Shown here piece by piece: positions 51,191 to 60,283 of a stretch of DNA of 64,000 bases. Origin of the DNA: Muricoccus pecuniae (lineage in GTDB: Bacteria > Pseudomonadota > Alphaproteobacteria > Acetobacterales > Acetobacteraceae). A program made the position numbers and the translations under genes. The notes under the pieces were generated by a model. It worked only from the letters and a program-made list of their open reading frames with translations, was not told where the DNA came from and ran no database searches. Location: assembly GCF_014199205.1 (NCBI RefSeq), contig NZ_JACIJD010000011.1, positions 62,001-126,000 on the forward strand, given 5' to 3'. How positions within the stretch are numbered: the stretch's first letter is position 1; every line of letters starts with the position of its first letter.

Positions 51191-51853
51191 CTATTCCCGC
51201 CGCAGCACCCCGTCCACCAGCCGGTCCGCCCAGGGGCGGCTGCGGAAATCCTCGCGCAGCGCCCCCTCGTCGTACTCGTCCCGCACCCAGTCGAGGAAGG
51301 GCAGCCGCCCCTCGGCCCGGCGGGCATAGAGGCGGAAGAAGGCGTCCAGGATCCCTGTGCGGGAGGCGCTGACATGGCCGTGGCGCCAGTGGAGCTGGCC
51401 CAGCGCCTCGGCGCTCGTGCCGCCTTCCAGCAGCAGGAAGATGCCCGCGGCCAGCCCCGTGCGATCCGCGCCGGACTTGCAGTGGAGGAGGGCGGGCTCC
51501 TCCATCTCCGCGAAGATCCCGGCCAGGCGCAGGATGCGGTCCTGGTGCGGGGCGCCGCGGCTCTCGAAGGGCGCGTCGATGTGAACCAGGCCGAGCCGCC
51601 GCGCCTCTGCGCGGGACAGGGCGTCCGAGCCGCACTCCACCCTCTCCCCCCGAAGGTTGATGACGGTGCGCAGCCCGAGGCGCCGGGCGGCGTCCCGGAG
51701 CTGCCAGGGCGAGGGGTGGTTGGAGCGGTAGAGCCGCCCGGGCGCCACCACGCCCCAGTTGCGCCAGCCCTGGCGGAGGATGGCGTGGTCCACGAACAGG
51801 CTGTTCACCAGGGCGGCCCGGCGTCCGGCCGATGTGGTCAGGTCTTGCGGCAT
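51191..51853 (-). CDS. Tyrosine/dual-specificity protein phosphatase
   Basis: 220 residues. The phosphatase loop is HCKSGADRTG (C-x5-R) in LLHCKSGADRTGLAAGIFLL, with a general-acid Asp likely in the upstream loop. The N-terminal GRLYRSNHPSPWQLRDAARR and TVINLRGE are typical of bacterial phosphatases of this type. The ATG at 51853 has no clear Shine-Dalgarno. A GTG at 51916 has GGAGG but would add a Pro-rich 21-residue leader, so the start is open. Its substrate could be a protein or a small phosphate ester. It is convergent with HutD. Confidence 0.87.
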   Translation of the reverse strand: MPQDLTTSAGRRAALVNSLFVDHAILRQGWRNWGVVAPGRLYRSNHPSPWQLRDAARRLGLRTVINLRGERVECGSDALSRAEARRLGLVHIDAPFESRGAPHQDRILRLAGIFAEMEEPALLHCKSGADRTGLAAGIFLLLEGGTSAEALGQLHWRHGHVSASRTGILDAFFRLYARRAEGRLPFLDWVRDEYDEGALREDFRSRPWADRLVDGVLRRE

Positions 51854-51946
51854 GGAAGGGAGATAGGGCGGGGAGGGGAAAGGGGGCAACGGCGACGGCG
51901 CGGGGGCGTTAACCACCCTCCACGGAAGAGTTCAGGAGGCCCGCCA

Positions 51947-52147
51947 ATGTCCAAGGCCCATATGCCGCCCGTCCCGCCCGCCAATCAGGCGCCGCACGGC
52001 GGCAACAACCCCGGCGAGGGCGACGTCAACCCGAAGGACGCGCGCAACACCGCCGAGAATCGCGGCAAGTTCGATCCGGGCCAGCAGGGACAGCAGGACA
52101 ACACCGGCATCAACACCCACCACCAGGGTTATCAGCAGGACCGTTGA
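51947..52147 (+). CDS. Small hydrophilic Gly/Asn/Gln-rich protein
   Basis: 66 residues with AGGAGG about eight bases before the ATG. The protein has no hydrophobic core and no Cys (PHGGNNPGEGDVNPKDARNT, then AENRGKFDPGQQGQQDNTGI, then NTHHQGYQQDR). It should be intrinsically disordered, of the type seen in stress or desiccation proteins. No family is recognised. A second small protein of similar composition follows after three bases, so the two form a small operon ending in a terminator. Confidence 0.7.
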   Translation: MSKAHMPPVPPANQAPHGGNNPGEGDVNPKDARNTAENRGKFDPGQQGQQDNTGINTHHQGYQQDR

Positions 52148-52150
52148 ACC

Positions 52151-52366
52151 ATGCCCGACAAGGATCCTGACACCAATCGCGCCACTGGCGGCCCTGGCAG
52201 CAGCCACCAGGGCGGCAGCCATGGCGAGGCTCACCGGGAGAAGGGCAAGACGGTGCCCGGCCCCGCGACCAACAGCAGCAAGAGCCAGGTCTCCGGCGGC
52301 GGGGGTGAGCGCGACAGCCACCACACCCACGACCCCGAACTGAAGGGCGACCGCACGGGCTACTGA
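52151..52366 (+). CDS. Second small hydrophilic disordered protein
   Basis: 71 residues: MPDKDPDTNRATGGPGSSHQ, then GGSHGEAHREKGKTVPGPAT, then NSSKSQVSGGGGERDSHHTH and DPELKGDRTGY. It is rich in Gly, Ser, His, Asp and Lys, lacks Cys and hydrophobic stretches, and is probably disordered. It starts three bases after the preceding small gene and resembles it in size and character. No family or function is known to me; a role in stress tolerance is inference from composition. Confidence 0.65.
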   Translation: MPDKDPDTNRATGGPGSSHQGGSHGEAHREKGKTVPGPATNSSKSQVSGGGGERDSHHTHDPELKGDRTGY

Positions 52367-52391
52367 GCCCTGGCGATGCAGACCTGGAATT

Positions 52392-52422
52392 GCCGGGGCG
52401 GCAGGCCCGCCCCGGCCGTTTC
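52392..52422. terminator. Intrinsic terminator between convergent genes
   Basis: GCCGGGGCGG (52392-52401) pairs with CCGCCCCGGC (52407-52416), a perfect 10-bp stem with a five-base loop, followed by CGTTTCTC. It is placed right after the small-protein pair and before the end of the convergent TctC-type gene, so it can serve both strands. Confidence 0.75.
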
Positions 52423-53436
52423 TCAATCCGCCCGCGCGCCCGTCAGGCGCACCGCTTCCTGCCACATCGGCCTCTCCGCCTTCCCGCGCTCCGCGGCCCC
52501 TTCCGGCGTGGACCAGAGCAGCTTCGTCCCGGCCCCCAGTGACCGGCGCTGAACCGCCGCATCCTCCGCGACCGATTTCAGGGCGGCGTTCATGCGGTCC
52601 ACCACCGCCCGCGGCGTGCCCGCCGGCGCGACGAGGGCGGCCCAGGAGGTGACGACGAAGTCCGGCATTCCCGCCTCGGCCATGGTGGGAAGCTCCGGCA
52701 GGTTCGGCCAGCGCTCGGCGGAGGTGACGGCGAAGGCTCGCATCCGCCCCTCCTGGATGATGGGGATGTAAGAGGCGAGGTTGTCGATCGCGCAGGTCAG
52801 GTCGCCCGAGAGCATGGCCGGGGTGATCTGCGCCGCGCCGCGGAAGGGCACGTGCTCGGCGTTAAGCTTCAGCCGCTGGGTGAACAGGGCGCCCGAGAGA
52901 TGCGCGGTGGTCCCCACGCCGGGGCTGCCGTAGGAGATCCCCTGCGGCCGCTCCCGCGCCCAGGCGATGAACTCTGCCAGCGTGCGCGCCGGGCAGTGCT
53001 GGCTGCTGACGATCACCACGTTCGGCAGCTCGTAGGTCAGGGCCACCGGCACGAAGTCCCGGTCGATGTCCCAGGGCATGCGGGAATAGAGGAACTGGTT
53101 GATCGAGAACTGGCCGATCGTGGCCATGCCGAAGGTGTAGCCGTCGGGTGGCGCCTTCGCGACGGCGTCCATCCCGATATTGCCCCCGGCGCCCGGCCGG
53201 TTCTCCACCACGAAGTTCCCGCCCAGCCGCTGCTGGAGCGCCTCCCCGTAGATGCGCGTCATCACGTCGGTGGAGCCGGCGGGCGGGAAGGGGACGATCA
53301 GCCGCACCGGCCGGTTCGGCCAGTCGCCTGATTGGGCCCCGGACTGGGCCCCAGACTGGGCCCCAGACTGGGCCATGGAGGGGCGGATGACGAACGGGGC
53401 CAGCCCTGCCCCGAGGAGGGGACGGCGCGCGATCAT
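52423..53436 (-). CDS. Bug/TctC family tripartite tricarboxylate-type binding protein
   Basis: 337 residues. A signal peptide is followed by repeats of Gly-Ala-Gln-Ser. The mature protein has the Bug/TctC blocks RLIVPFPPAGSTDVMTRIYG, VVENRPGAGGNIGMDAVAKA, YGSPGVGTTAHLSGALF and EGRMRAFAVTSAERWPNLPE. The family binds carboxylates or aromatic acids in the periplasm and normally works with TctA and TctB permeases. Neither is present here, so this is an orphan copy, as is common in the family. The signal region carries a 12-base tandem repeat (53330-53377). Confidence 0.93.
   Translation of the reverse strand: MIARRPLLGAGLAPFVIRPSMAQSGAQSGAQSGAQSGDWPNRPVRLIVPFPPAGSTDVMTRIYGEALQQRLGGNFVVENRPGAGGNIGMDAVAKAPPDGYTFGMATIGQFSINQFLYSRMPWDIDRDFVPVALTYELPNVVIVSSQHCPARTLAEFIAWARERPQGISYGSPGVGTTAHLSGALFTQRLKLNAEHVPFRGAAQITPAMLSGDLTCAIDNLASYIPIIQEGRMRAFAVTSAERWPNLPELPTMAEAGMPDFVVTSWAALVAPAGTPRAVVDRMNAALKSVAEDAAVQRRSLGAGTKLLWSTPEGAAERGKAERPMWQEAVRLTGARAD
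53330..53377. repeat. 12-bp tandem repeat in a signal-peptide-coding region
   Basis: Four consecutive copies of a 12-base unit (GACTGGGCCCCA in the two central copies; the outer two differ at one or two bases). On the minus strand they encode repeated Gln-Ser-Gly-Ala just after the signal peptide of the TctC-type protein. The copy number could change by slippage without breaking the frame. Confidence 0.85.
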
Positions 53437-53468
53437 GACGATTCCTCGGTACCTGTTTTGCCGCCAGC

Positions 53469-54266
53469 CTATGGCCTGTCGGCCCTCACGCCAATCGGGG
53501 ACGGTCCCAGCCCCTTCGTTCCGTAGGGCCGCTCCGGTGCCCTGAAGTGCAGGAACGCCGCGCAGGACATCGCGCAGGCCAGGGAGAGAACGACGAGCTC
53601 GCCTCCGTCCTCGATGAAGCCGAAGACCCGGTCCACCTTCAGGTTGATCCGGCCGGCGATGGAGTGCAGCAGGTCGATCGCGATCCCGAAGCCGCCGAGC
53701 ACGATCAGGACGGCCACGAAGCTGGCCCCGATGATCCGGTGCCGCTGCGTCGACTTCGCGAAGCCCAGGCCGAGCCCGCCTGCCACGAGGAGCCCCAACA
53801 CGAGCAGGAACGCCATCTCCGAGAGCGCTTCGGGGGCGGATTCGAACAGCTGCCTGAGGCTCTGCAGGGAGGGAGCAGCGAGCTCACCCACCTGTTCATG
53901 AAGCCGGAGCGCGTTGTCCAGCAGGGCGAGGGCGAAGGTTGCGGCAAGGGCGAGATAGACGGGCTGCCCGGTCCGGCGGTGGCAGCCGAGGAGGAAGAGC
54001 GAGCAGGCGATCGTCTTGGCGTACTCGTACTGCTCCGCGAACCCGCCATCCTGCTCGATGCTGAAGCGCCGGTCGCTGAATGCGCCGGACTGGCCAAGAT
54101 ACTCCTGCAGCACGTTCATCCCGTGCAGCAGCATGAACATGCCGTCGAGGGCGAGCAGGGAGCCGAGCAGGAGGGCGATGCCCGGGATTCCGAAGAACTG
54201 CCGCGGGACGGTGGTCAAACTGCCCCTCGGGAATGGTGCCCCCGCTGTCCCGTCTCTCGGTCGCAT
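53469..54266 (-). CDS. Membrane protein of unknown function
   Basis: 265 residues from the ATG at 54266; a TTG six bases earlier is also in frame. About six membrane segments can be seen: GIPGIALLLGSLLALDGMFM, CSLFLLGCHRRTG, YLALAATFALALLDNALRL, LVLGLLVAGGLGLGF, FVAVLIVLGGFGIAIDLL and LVVLSLACAMSCAAFL. An acidic exposed loop (RRFSIEQDGGFAEQYEYAKT) lies between the first two. I do not recognise the family. Codon use is slightly less extreme in GC than that of hemF upstream. It is 139 bases downstream of hemF on the same strand. Confidence 0.8.
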   Translation of the reverse strand: MRPRDGTAGAPFPRGSLTTVPRQFFGIPGIALLLGSLLALDGMFMLLHGMNVLQEYLGQSGAFSDRRFSIEQDGGFAEQYEYAKTIACSLFLLGCHRRTGQPVYLALAATFALALLDNALRLHEQVGELAAPSLQSLRQLFESAPEALSEMAFLLVLGLLVAGGLGLGFAKSTQRHRIIGASFVAVLIVLGGFGIAIDLLHSIAGRINLKVDRVFGFIEDGGELVVLSLACAMSCAAFLHFRAPERPYGTKGLGPSPIGVRADRP

Positions 54267-54405
54267 GAGCAACGTTCCCTGCCGATTTCCGGAAACATAG
54301 ATCGGCAGGCCGTCGGATCGTCATCAGAGCTTCATGATTTCGTAACTTTGATGAGGATCTCCCTCCTTGCCTGGGCGGAAAGGGGCGCTGGGGTGACGGC
54401 CCACC

Positions 54406-55320
54406 CTATGGCCAGCGCACCTCGGGCGGCATGGACATGAGGATCGCCTCCACATTGCCCCCGGTCCGCAGGCCGAAGAGCGTGCCGCGGTCGTGCAGGA
54501 GGTTGAACTCGACGTAGCGGCCGCGGCGGATGAGCTGCGCCTCCCGCTCCGCCTCCGTCCAGGGCTCGTGCATGCGGCGGCGGACGATGGCGGGATAGGA
54601 CTCCAGGAAGGCCTCGCCCACGTCGCGGGTGAAGGCGAAGTGGTCCGCCAGCCGCGCCCCGTCCGGCTCGTCCCGGCCGAGCCAGTCGTAGAAGATGCCG
54701 CCCAGCCCCCGCGGCTCCCCCCGGTGGGGGAGGAAGAAGTACTCGTCGCACCATTTCTTGAAGCGGGGGTAGTAGCCGGGGTCGTGCCGGTCGCAGGCCG
54801 CGCGGAAGGCAGCGTGGAAGCCGGCCGCGTCCTCCTGCGCCTCCGGGCTGTCCGGGAACATGGGCGTCAGGTCGCCGCCCCCGCCGAACCAGCTCCGCCG
54901 CGTGGTGATGAAGCGGGTGTTCATATGGGCCGCCGGCACAAGGGGCGAGCGCATATGGGCGACGAGCGAGACGCCGGTGGCGAGGAATCGGGGGTCCTCC
55001 TCCGCCCCGGGGATCTGGCGGCGGAACTCCGGGCTGAACTCGCCCCAGACGGTGGAGACGTTGACCCCCACCTTCTCGAAGACCCGCCCCTTCATCACCG
55101 ACATCACGCCGCCCCCGCCCTCCGGGCGCTCCCAGGGCGTGCGGAGGAAGCGGCCGGGCGGGAGGGCGGCGTGCGGGCCGGCCGTGCCCTCGTCCTCGAT
55201 CGCCTCGAAGGCGGCGCAGAGCCGGTCCCGCAGCCCCTCGAACCAGGCGCGGGCGGGGACGGCCCAGGGGCTGTCGGAGGGGGCGGCCGGAGGGTGGTCC
55301 GGGGTCGGGCTCTGTGTCAT
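54406..55320 (-). CDS. hemF: Oxygen-dependent coproporphyrinogen III oxidase HemF
   Basis: 304 residues, the expected length. The signature blocks are [78 protein letters not shown] and the C-terminal [20 protein letters not shown]. It oxidatively decarboxylates coproporphyrinogen III in heme synthesis and needs oxygen, in line with an aerobe. The ATG starts [10 protein letters not shown]. It is divergent from petABC, so heme supply and the bc1 complex may share regulation through the 221-base intergenic region. Confidence 0.96.
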   Translation of the reverse strand: MTQSPTPDHPPAAPSDSPWAVPARAWFEGLRDRLCAAFEAIEDEGTAGPHAALPPGRFLRTPWERPEGGGGVMSVMKGRVFEKVGVNVSTVWGEFSPEFRRQIPGAEEDPRFLATGVSLVAHMRSPLVPAAHMNTRFITTRRSWFGGGGDLTPMFPDSPEAQEDAAGFHAAFRAACDRHDPGYYPRFKKWCDEYFFLPHRGEPRGLGGIFYDWLGRDEPDGARLADHFAFTRDVGEAFLESYPAIVRRRMHEPWTEAEREAQLIRRGRYVEFNLLHDRGTLFGLRTGGNVEAILMSMPPEVRWP

Positions 55321-55541
55321 TCGCGCCTATCGAGGGGTTGCGGCCGGGGGCGCCGTTGCCACCCCGCGTTCCGCACCTTTATATGGCCCCATCACCGGTC
55401 TGGCACCGCGCGTTCCCGCGCGTCCGGCCCGCGCCCCGCCCACCCGGCCGCAAGCCGGTCCCGCGGGGGAGGATGCAACGGCCCCTTCGGGCGCCCCGCA
55501 CGGCGCATGGGATGGGGACGGAGAACAGGACGAGCGATCGA
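55321..55541. promoter_or_regulatory. Divergent region between hemF and petABC
   Basis: 221 bases that must hold promoters for both directions. A short AT-richer stretch occurs near 55375-55385 (CTTTATATGG), inside an otherwise GC-rich region. An in-frame ATG at 55512 could extend petA by ten codons, but it has no ribosome site. No palindromic operator was recognised. Confidence 0.4.
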
Positions 55542-56150
55542 ATGGCCGATGTGCTGGCTAACCCGCCGAAGACGAGCCCCGCGGAATCCGGGCCCCGCCA
55601 CGCCGACCCTGTCGGCACGGAGCACGGGGAAGGCCCGGTCCGGCGCGACTTCCTGAAACTTGCCGCCGGCTCCTTCGCGGCGGTCGGAGTCGGCGTGGTC
55701 GCCTGGCCCTTCATCAACTCGATGAACCCGAGCCAGGACGTGCTGGCGCTCGCCAGCACCGATGTGGAGCTGGGCCCGATCGCCGAGGGGCAGGCCGTGA
55801 CGGTGATGTGGCGCGGCAAGCCCGTCTTCGTCCGCCGCCGCACCGCGCAGGAGATCCAGGAGGCCCGCGCCGTCCCGGTCGGAGAGCTGCGCGACCCCGC
55901 GACCGACCAGTCCCGCGTGAAGCAGGGCAAGGACCAGTGGCTCGTGGTGCTCGGCGTCTGCACCCATCTCGGCTGCGTGCCGCTCGGCCAGAAGCCGACG
56001 GACGACCGCGGCGCCTATGGCGGCTGGTTCTGCCCCTGCCACGGCAGCCACTACGACACGGCCGGCCGCGTCCGCCGCGGCCCGGCGCCGACCAATCTCG
56101 CCATCCCCGATTACACCTTCACCTCTGACACCCGCATCCGGGTCGGCTGA
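55542..56150 (+). CDS. petA: Ubiquinol-cytochrome c reductase, Rieske iron-sulfur subunit
   Basis: 202 residues. A twin-arginine motif ([19 protein letters not shown]) gives the single membrane anchor. The [2Fe-2S] ligands are Cys140 and His142 in CTHLGC, and Cys164 and His167 in CPCHGS, with the disulfide pair Cys145/Cys166. It carries electrons from quinol to cytochrome c1 in the bc1 complex. The segment from [14 protein letters not shown] to the cluster binding fold is as in alphaproteobacterial homologs. First gene of petABC; the ATG at 55512 is a less likely start. Confidence 0.96.
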   Translation: MADVLANPPKTSPAESGPRHADPVGTEHGEGPVRRDFLKLAAGSFAAVGVGVVAWPFINSMNPSQDVLALASTDVELGPIAEGQAVTVMWRGKPVFVRRRTAQEIQEARAVPVGELRDPATDQSRVKQGKDQWLVVLGVCTHLGCVPLGQKPTDDRGAYGGWFCPCHGSHYDTAGRVRRGPAPTNLAIPDYTFTSDTRIRVG

Positions 56151-56163
56151 GGAGCCGAAAGCA

Positions 56164-57441
56164 ATGGCCGAAGGCCTCCACAACTCAGACGTCAAGAACC
56201 CCGTCCTGCGCTGGGTCGACCAGCGCCTGCCCATCATCTCGATGGTCCAACGGGAATACGGCACCTTCCCGACGCCCCGGAACTTCAACTACTTCTGGAA
56301 CTTCGGCGCGCTCGCGATGATCACCCTGGCGATCATGATCGCCACGGGCATCACCCTTTCCATGCAGTACGCGGCCAATACCGGCCTCGCCTTCGACTCC
56401 GTCGAGCGCATCATGCGCGACGTGAACTACGGCTGGCTGCTGCGCTACGCCCACGCCAACGGGGCGTCGATGTTCTTCATCGTCGTCTACATCCACATCT
56501 GGCGGAACCTGTTCTACGGTTCCTACAAGACGCCGCGCGAGCTGCTCTTCATGATCGGCGTGGTGATCTTCATCCTCATGATGGCGACCGCCTTCATGGG
56601 CTACGTGCTTCCCTGGGGGCAGATGTCCTTCTGGGGCGCGACGGTGATCACCAACCTGTTCTCCGCCTTCCCCGTGGTCGGCCAGCACATCGTGACCTGG
56701 CTCTGGGGCGGCTTCTCCGTGGACAACCCCACGCTGAACCGCTTCTTCTCCCTCCACTACCTCCTGCCCTTCGTCATCGCCGGCGTGGTGTTCCTCCATA
56801 TCGCGGCGCTGCACATCGTGGGCTCCAACAACCCGCTGGGCATCGAGCCGAAGGGCCCGAAGGACACCGTTCCCTTTCATCCCTACTACACGCTGAAGGA
56901 CAGCGTCGGGATCGTCGTCTACTTCCTCGTTTTCGCGCTGCTGGTCTTCTTTGCGCCGAACATGCTCGGCCACCCCGACAACTACATCCCGGCCAACCCG
57001 CTGGTGACGCCGGCCCATATCGTGCCGGAGTGGTACTTCCTGCCCTTCTACGCGGTGCTCCGCGCGGTGCCGAACAAGCTCGGCGGCGTGGTGCTGATGG
57101 GCGGCGCGCTGGTGATCCTCTTCGCCCTGCCCTGGCTGGACAGCTCGCCGGTGCGCTCCATGCGCTTCCGCCCGATCGCGAAGTGGGTCTTCCTGCTCTG
57201 GACGGTGAACTTCTTCATCCTGGGCTGGGTGGGCGGCAAGCCGGCCGAGCAGCCCTACATCCTGATCGCCCAGATCTGCACCGCCTACTACTTCGCCTAC
57301 TTCCTCGTGCTTCTGCCGCTGCTGGCGAAGTTCGAGCGCCCGTTGCCCCTGCCCGAAAGCATCGCCCAGGCGGTGCTTGGGCGCCGGGGCGGCGGTCCCC
57401 TGCCTGCCGGCGCTACCGCCAAGCCGATGGAGAAGGCGTGA
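56164..57441 (+). CDS. petB: Cytochrome b subunit of the bc1 complex
   Basis: 425 residues and about eight membrane helices. The heme b ligands are in [20 protein letters not shown] and in [20 protein letters not shown]. The quinol-oxidation motif PEWY is in [20 protein letters not shown]-terminal [20 protein letters not shown] and the loop [19 protein letters not shown] are family-typical. It is the quinone-binding core of the complex. It starts 13 bases after petA and overlaps petC by one base (TGATG). Confidence 0.97.
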   Translation: MAEGLHNSDVKNPVLRWVDQRLPIISMVQREYGTFPTPRNFNYFWNFGALAMITLAIMIATGITLSMQYAANTGLAFDSVERIMRDVNYGWLLRYAHANGASMFFIVVYIHIWRNLFYGSYKTPRELLFMIGVVIFILMMATAFMGYVLPWGQMSFWGATVITNLFSAFPVVGQHIVTWLWGGFSVDNPTLNRFFSLHYLLPFVIAGVVFLHIAALHIVGSNNPLGIEPKGPKDTVPFHPYYTLKDSVGIVVYFLVFALLVFFAPNMLGHPDNYIPANPLVTPAHIVPEWYFLPFYAVLRAVPNKLGGVVLMGGALVILFALPWLDSSPVRSMRFRPIAKWVFLLWTVNFFILGWVGGKPAEQPYILIAQICTAYYFAYFLVLLPLLAKFERPLPLPESIAQAVLGRRGGGPLPAGATAKPMEKA

Positions 57442-58235
57442 TGCGCCTCGGACTGACCTCGTTCCTGAAGGGGGCGGCCATCGCGGCCGCCCTCGCCCTC
57501 GCCCCGGCCGCCGTGGATGGCGGTGCGCGGGCGCAGGGTCACGACGTGATCCACTTGCCCGACACGAAGTTCACCTTCGACGGCGTTTTTGGCACCTTCG
57601 ACCGCGCCTCCGCCCAGCGGGGCTTCCAGGTCTACAAGGAGGTCTGCTCGGCCTGCCATTCCATGCGCCAGCTCTCCTACCGGCACCTGACCGGAATCGG
57701 GCTGAACGCGACGCAGGTCCAGGCGCTGGCCTCCCAGTTCCAGGTGCAGGACGGGCCGAACGACAACGGCGAGATGTTCGAGCGGCCCGCGCGCCCCTCG
57801 GACCGCTTCCGCCGGCCCTTCGCCAACGATGCCGCTGCCCGCGCCGCGAACAACGGCGCGCTGCCTCCCGATCTTTCCGTGATGGTCAAGGCGCGTGAGG
57901 GCGGGGCGGACTACCTCCACGCCCTCCTCGTCGGCTACGAGGAGCCGCCGCCCGGCGTCACGGTCGCCAACGGGATGCACTACAACAAGTACTTCCCGGG
58001 CCATCAGATCGCCATGGCCGCGCCGCTGAACACCGATGGCCAGGTCACCTATGCCGACGGCACCAAGTCCACGGTGGACCAGATGGCGACGGACGTGACC
58101 ACCTTCCTCGCCTGGGCGGCCGAGCCGGAGCTGGAGCAGCGCCGCGCCCTGGGCGTCCGCATGGTCATCTTCCTGACCATCCTCGGCGGCCTTGCCTATG
58201 CGGTGAAGCGGAAGGTCTGGGCCAACCTGCACTGA
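57441..58235 (+). CDS. petC: Cytochrome c1 subunit of the bc1 complex
   Basis: 264 residues. A signal peptide (about 1-32, ending ARAQG) is followed by the heme c motif CSACH (69-73) in YKEVCSACHSMRQLSYRHL. The axial Met is probably in HQIAMAAPLNTDGQVTYADG. The C-terminal anchor is VRMVIFLTILGGLAYAVKRK. An insert typical of alphaproteobacterial c1 lies between (PNDNGEMFERPARPSDRFRR). It passes electrons from the Rieske protein to soluble or membrane cytochrome c. Its ATG overlaps the petB stop. A strong terminator follows. Confidence 0.96.
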   Translation: MRLGLTSFLKGAAIAAALALAPAAVDGGARAQGHDVIHLPDTKFTFDGVFGTFDRASAQRGFQVYKEVCSACHSMRQLSYRHLTGIGLNATQVQALASQFQVQDGPNDNGEMFERPARPSDRFRRPFANDAAARAANNGALPPDLSVMVKAREGGADYLHALLVGYEEPPPGVTVANGMHYNKYFPGHQIAMAAPLNTDGQVTYADGTKSTVDQMATDVTTFLAWAAEPELEQRRALGVRMVIFLTILGGLAYAVKRKVWANLH

Positions 58236-58281
58236 GAGTACGGCGCCGGGCCCCGTGCCCGGCGCAGCGAAGACGCGGGAA

Positions 58282-58314
58282 GGCCCCGCCCCGGTGACGG
58301 GGCGGGGTCTTTTC
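58282..58314. terminator. Strong intrinsic terminator after petABC
   Basis: GGCCCCGCCCC (58282-58292) pairs with GGGGCGGGGTC (58299-58309) across a six-base loop (GGTGAC), one pair being G-T, and CTTTTCC follows. It ends petABC. The convergent GGDEF-EAL gene stops at 58318, so the same hairpin may end that transcript too. Confidence 0.85.
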
Positions 58315-58317
58315 CAT

Positions 58318-60132
58318 TCAGGGGAGGACGGAGCTGGCCTGCTCCGCCAGCATCGCGCGCAGTCTGGCCGGCATCGCGGTGGCTGCGGCCTCCAACTCCT
58401 CCCAGGGGAGGGGACGCGAGAGCAGGAAGCCCTGGGCCCGCTCCACCCCGAGCCGCGAGAGGACGGCGAGCTGCGCCGCGTCCTCCACCCCCTCCGCCAC
58501 GGCCGGGATGGAGAAGGCCTGCGCCATGTCGGCGACCGCCTCCATCAGGGCGAGCCCCTGGGCCCCGTCCGCGCAGCCCGTGACGAGCGATCGGTCGATC
58601 TTGATGGCGTGGAAGGGGTAATCGCGCAGCCGCGCCAGCGTGCCGTGCCCGCCGCCGAAGTCATCGAGCACCACGCGCACGCCGAGCCTAGCCAGGCCGT
58701 GCATGTTGGCGAGCGCGGCTTCTGCATCCCCCACCAGCGAGCTCTCCGTCATCTCGATGACGAGGCACTCCCCGGTCAGGCCGTGCTCCCGCAGGGCGGC
58801 GGCGACCTCGGCATCGAAGCCCGGCACGCCGAAGGTGCTGGCCGAGGCGTTCACCGCGACGGGGCAGGGGGCGTCGCCGCGCGCGAGCAGGCGGCAGGTC
58901 TCGCCCAGCACCCAGCGGTCGAGCGCGCCGGAATAGCCGAGGCCCTCGATCACCGGCAGCAGCTCGGAGGGGCGGAGGCAGAAGCCGTTCTCGGTGCGCC
59001 AGCGCAGCAGCGCCTCCGCCGAGGTCACCTCGCCCGTGGAAAGGCTCGCGATCGGCTGGAAGGCGAGGTGGAAGGGCGCGATGCCGCCGGGGGCGAAGGC
59101 CTCGCGCAGGCGCGCCTCCAGCGCCGCGCGCCCGAGCGCCTCGCCTTCGGCCGCGGTGCCGGCGGCGTGGGTGATGCCCCGCCCCGCCCGCTTCGCCGCA
59201 TAGAGCGCGGCATCCGCCCGCTCCATCAGCGCGGGCAGGTCGGCCGCGTGCCAGGGCATGGCCGCGAAGCCGATGGAGGCGCGGAGCGTGAGGCTGGAGC
59301 CGTTCAGCACGAAGCTCTCGGCAAGGGCGGCGTGGATGCGCGCGGCGAGCCCGATCCCCGCCGCGGGCCGCTCGATGCCGCGCGTCACCACCAGGAACTC
59401 GTCCCCGCCGAGCCGCACGACGGCATCCCCGGGGCGCACCGTCCGCCGGAGCCGGGAGGCGACCTCCACCAGCACCCGGTCGCCGCCGGCATGGCCGTAG
59501 GTGTCGTTGATCGGCTTGAAGCCGTCGAGGTCGATCATCAGCAGGCCGAGGTTGCGCGGGTCGTCCGCAGCCAGCATCTCCTCCAGCGCCATGCGGTTGA
59601 GGGCGCCGGTCAGGGAATCGGTCCGCGCCGCGCGATGCACCTCGCGCGTCGCGTGGCGGAGCGACAGGGCGGCCGAGATCCCGCGCGCGAGGTCCTGCAG
59701 CCGCGCCGCCTGCGCGGGCGCGAGGCTGCGCGGCACCCTGTCCAGCACGCCGAGCGTCCCGATGACGCCGCCCCGCGGGCCGCGCAGCGGAGCGCCGGCA
59801 TAGAAGCGCAGGCCGGGATCGCCGGCGACGAGCGGGTTGGACCGGAAGCGCGGGTCGGCGGCGAGGTCGGGCACCACCATCACCTCATCGGGCCGCTGGA
59901 TGGCGTAGGTGCAGGGCGCCAGCCCGCGCGGCACCGGGCTCGCCTTCAGCCCCTGCGCCGCCCGGAAGAACTGCTCGCGCTCGCCGACGAGCGACACGCC
60001 GGAGACGGGAACGCCGAGCAGGTCGCTCGCGACGCGCAGGAGGGCGCCGAGCAGCTCGTCCGCGGCCCCGTCGGGAAGGCTCGCTTCCGTCACGTCGGCC
60101 AGCCGCTCCGCCTCCTCGGCGGGATTTGACAC
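58318..60132 (-). CDS. GAF-GGDEF-EAL cyclic-di-GMP enzyme
   Basis: 604 residues with no membrane segment. The GAF domain (about 25-160) has SGVSLVGEREQFFRAAQGLK and APLRGPRGGVIGTLGVLD. GGDEF is intact at 242-246, with an I-site R233-P-G-D236 five residues before it. The EAL domain has SAEALLRW (EAL at 373-375), VAVNASAST, IEMTESSL, IKIDRSLV and VAEGVED, but the DDFGTGYSS loop reads DDFGGGHGTL. Both activities look possible, with feedback inhibition of the cyclase through the I-site. It is convergent with petABC and divergent from mtnP. Confidence 0.94.
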   Translation of the reverse strand: MSNPAEEAERLADVTEASLPDGAADELLGALLRVASDLLGVPVSGVSLVGEREQFFRAAQGLKASPVPRGLAPCTYAIQRPDEVMVVPDLAADPRFRSNPLVAGDPGLRFYAGAPLRGPRGGVIGTLGVLDRVPRSLAPAQAARLQDLARGISAALSLRHATREVHRAARTDSLTGALNRMALEEMLAADDPRNLGLLMIDLDGFKPINDTYGHAGGDRVLVEVASRLRRTVRPGDAVVRLGGDEFLVVTRGIERPAAGIGLAARIHAALAESFVLNGSSLTLRASIGFAAMPWHAADLPALMERADAALYAAKRAGRGITHAAGTAAEGEALGRAALEARLREAFAPGGIAPFHLAFQPIASLSTGEVTSAEALLRWRTENGFCLRPSELLPVIEGLGYSGALDRWVLGETCRLLARGDAPCPVAVNASASTFGVPGFDAEVAAALREHGLTGECLVIEMTESSLVGDAEAALANMHGLARLGVRVVLDDFGGGHGTLARLRDYPFHAIKIDRSLVTGCADGAQGLALMEAVADMAQAFSIPAVAEGVEDAAQLAVLSRLGVERAQGFLLSRPLPWEELEAAATAMPARLRAMLAEQASSVLP

Positions 60133-60283
60133 GGTGTTCAGGCGTCATCTCCCTGCCCGGGACGGTTTGACAAGATTACAACCAAGGGTTGCTCCGCGGC
60201 AATCTCGTGCCGGGCGGTGCCCTGGTGCGGCCCCGCGTTCCCAGCTAGAGCGAATGCCTCCTCGCCACATATGGGAGCGCGCG
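60133..60283. promoter_or_regulatory. Divergent region between GGDEF-EAL and mtnP genes
   Basis: 151 bases. A TTGACA hexamer occurs at 60167-60172 on the plus strand, and CAACC/GGTTG forms a small palindrome (60179-60191) with a three-base centre right behind it. This would place a small operator over or beside a promoter for mtnP. A good -10 box at the right distance was not seen. Confidence 0.4.
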
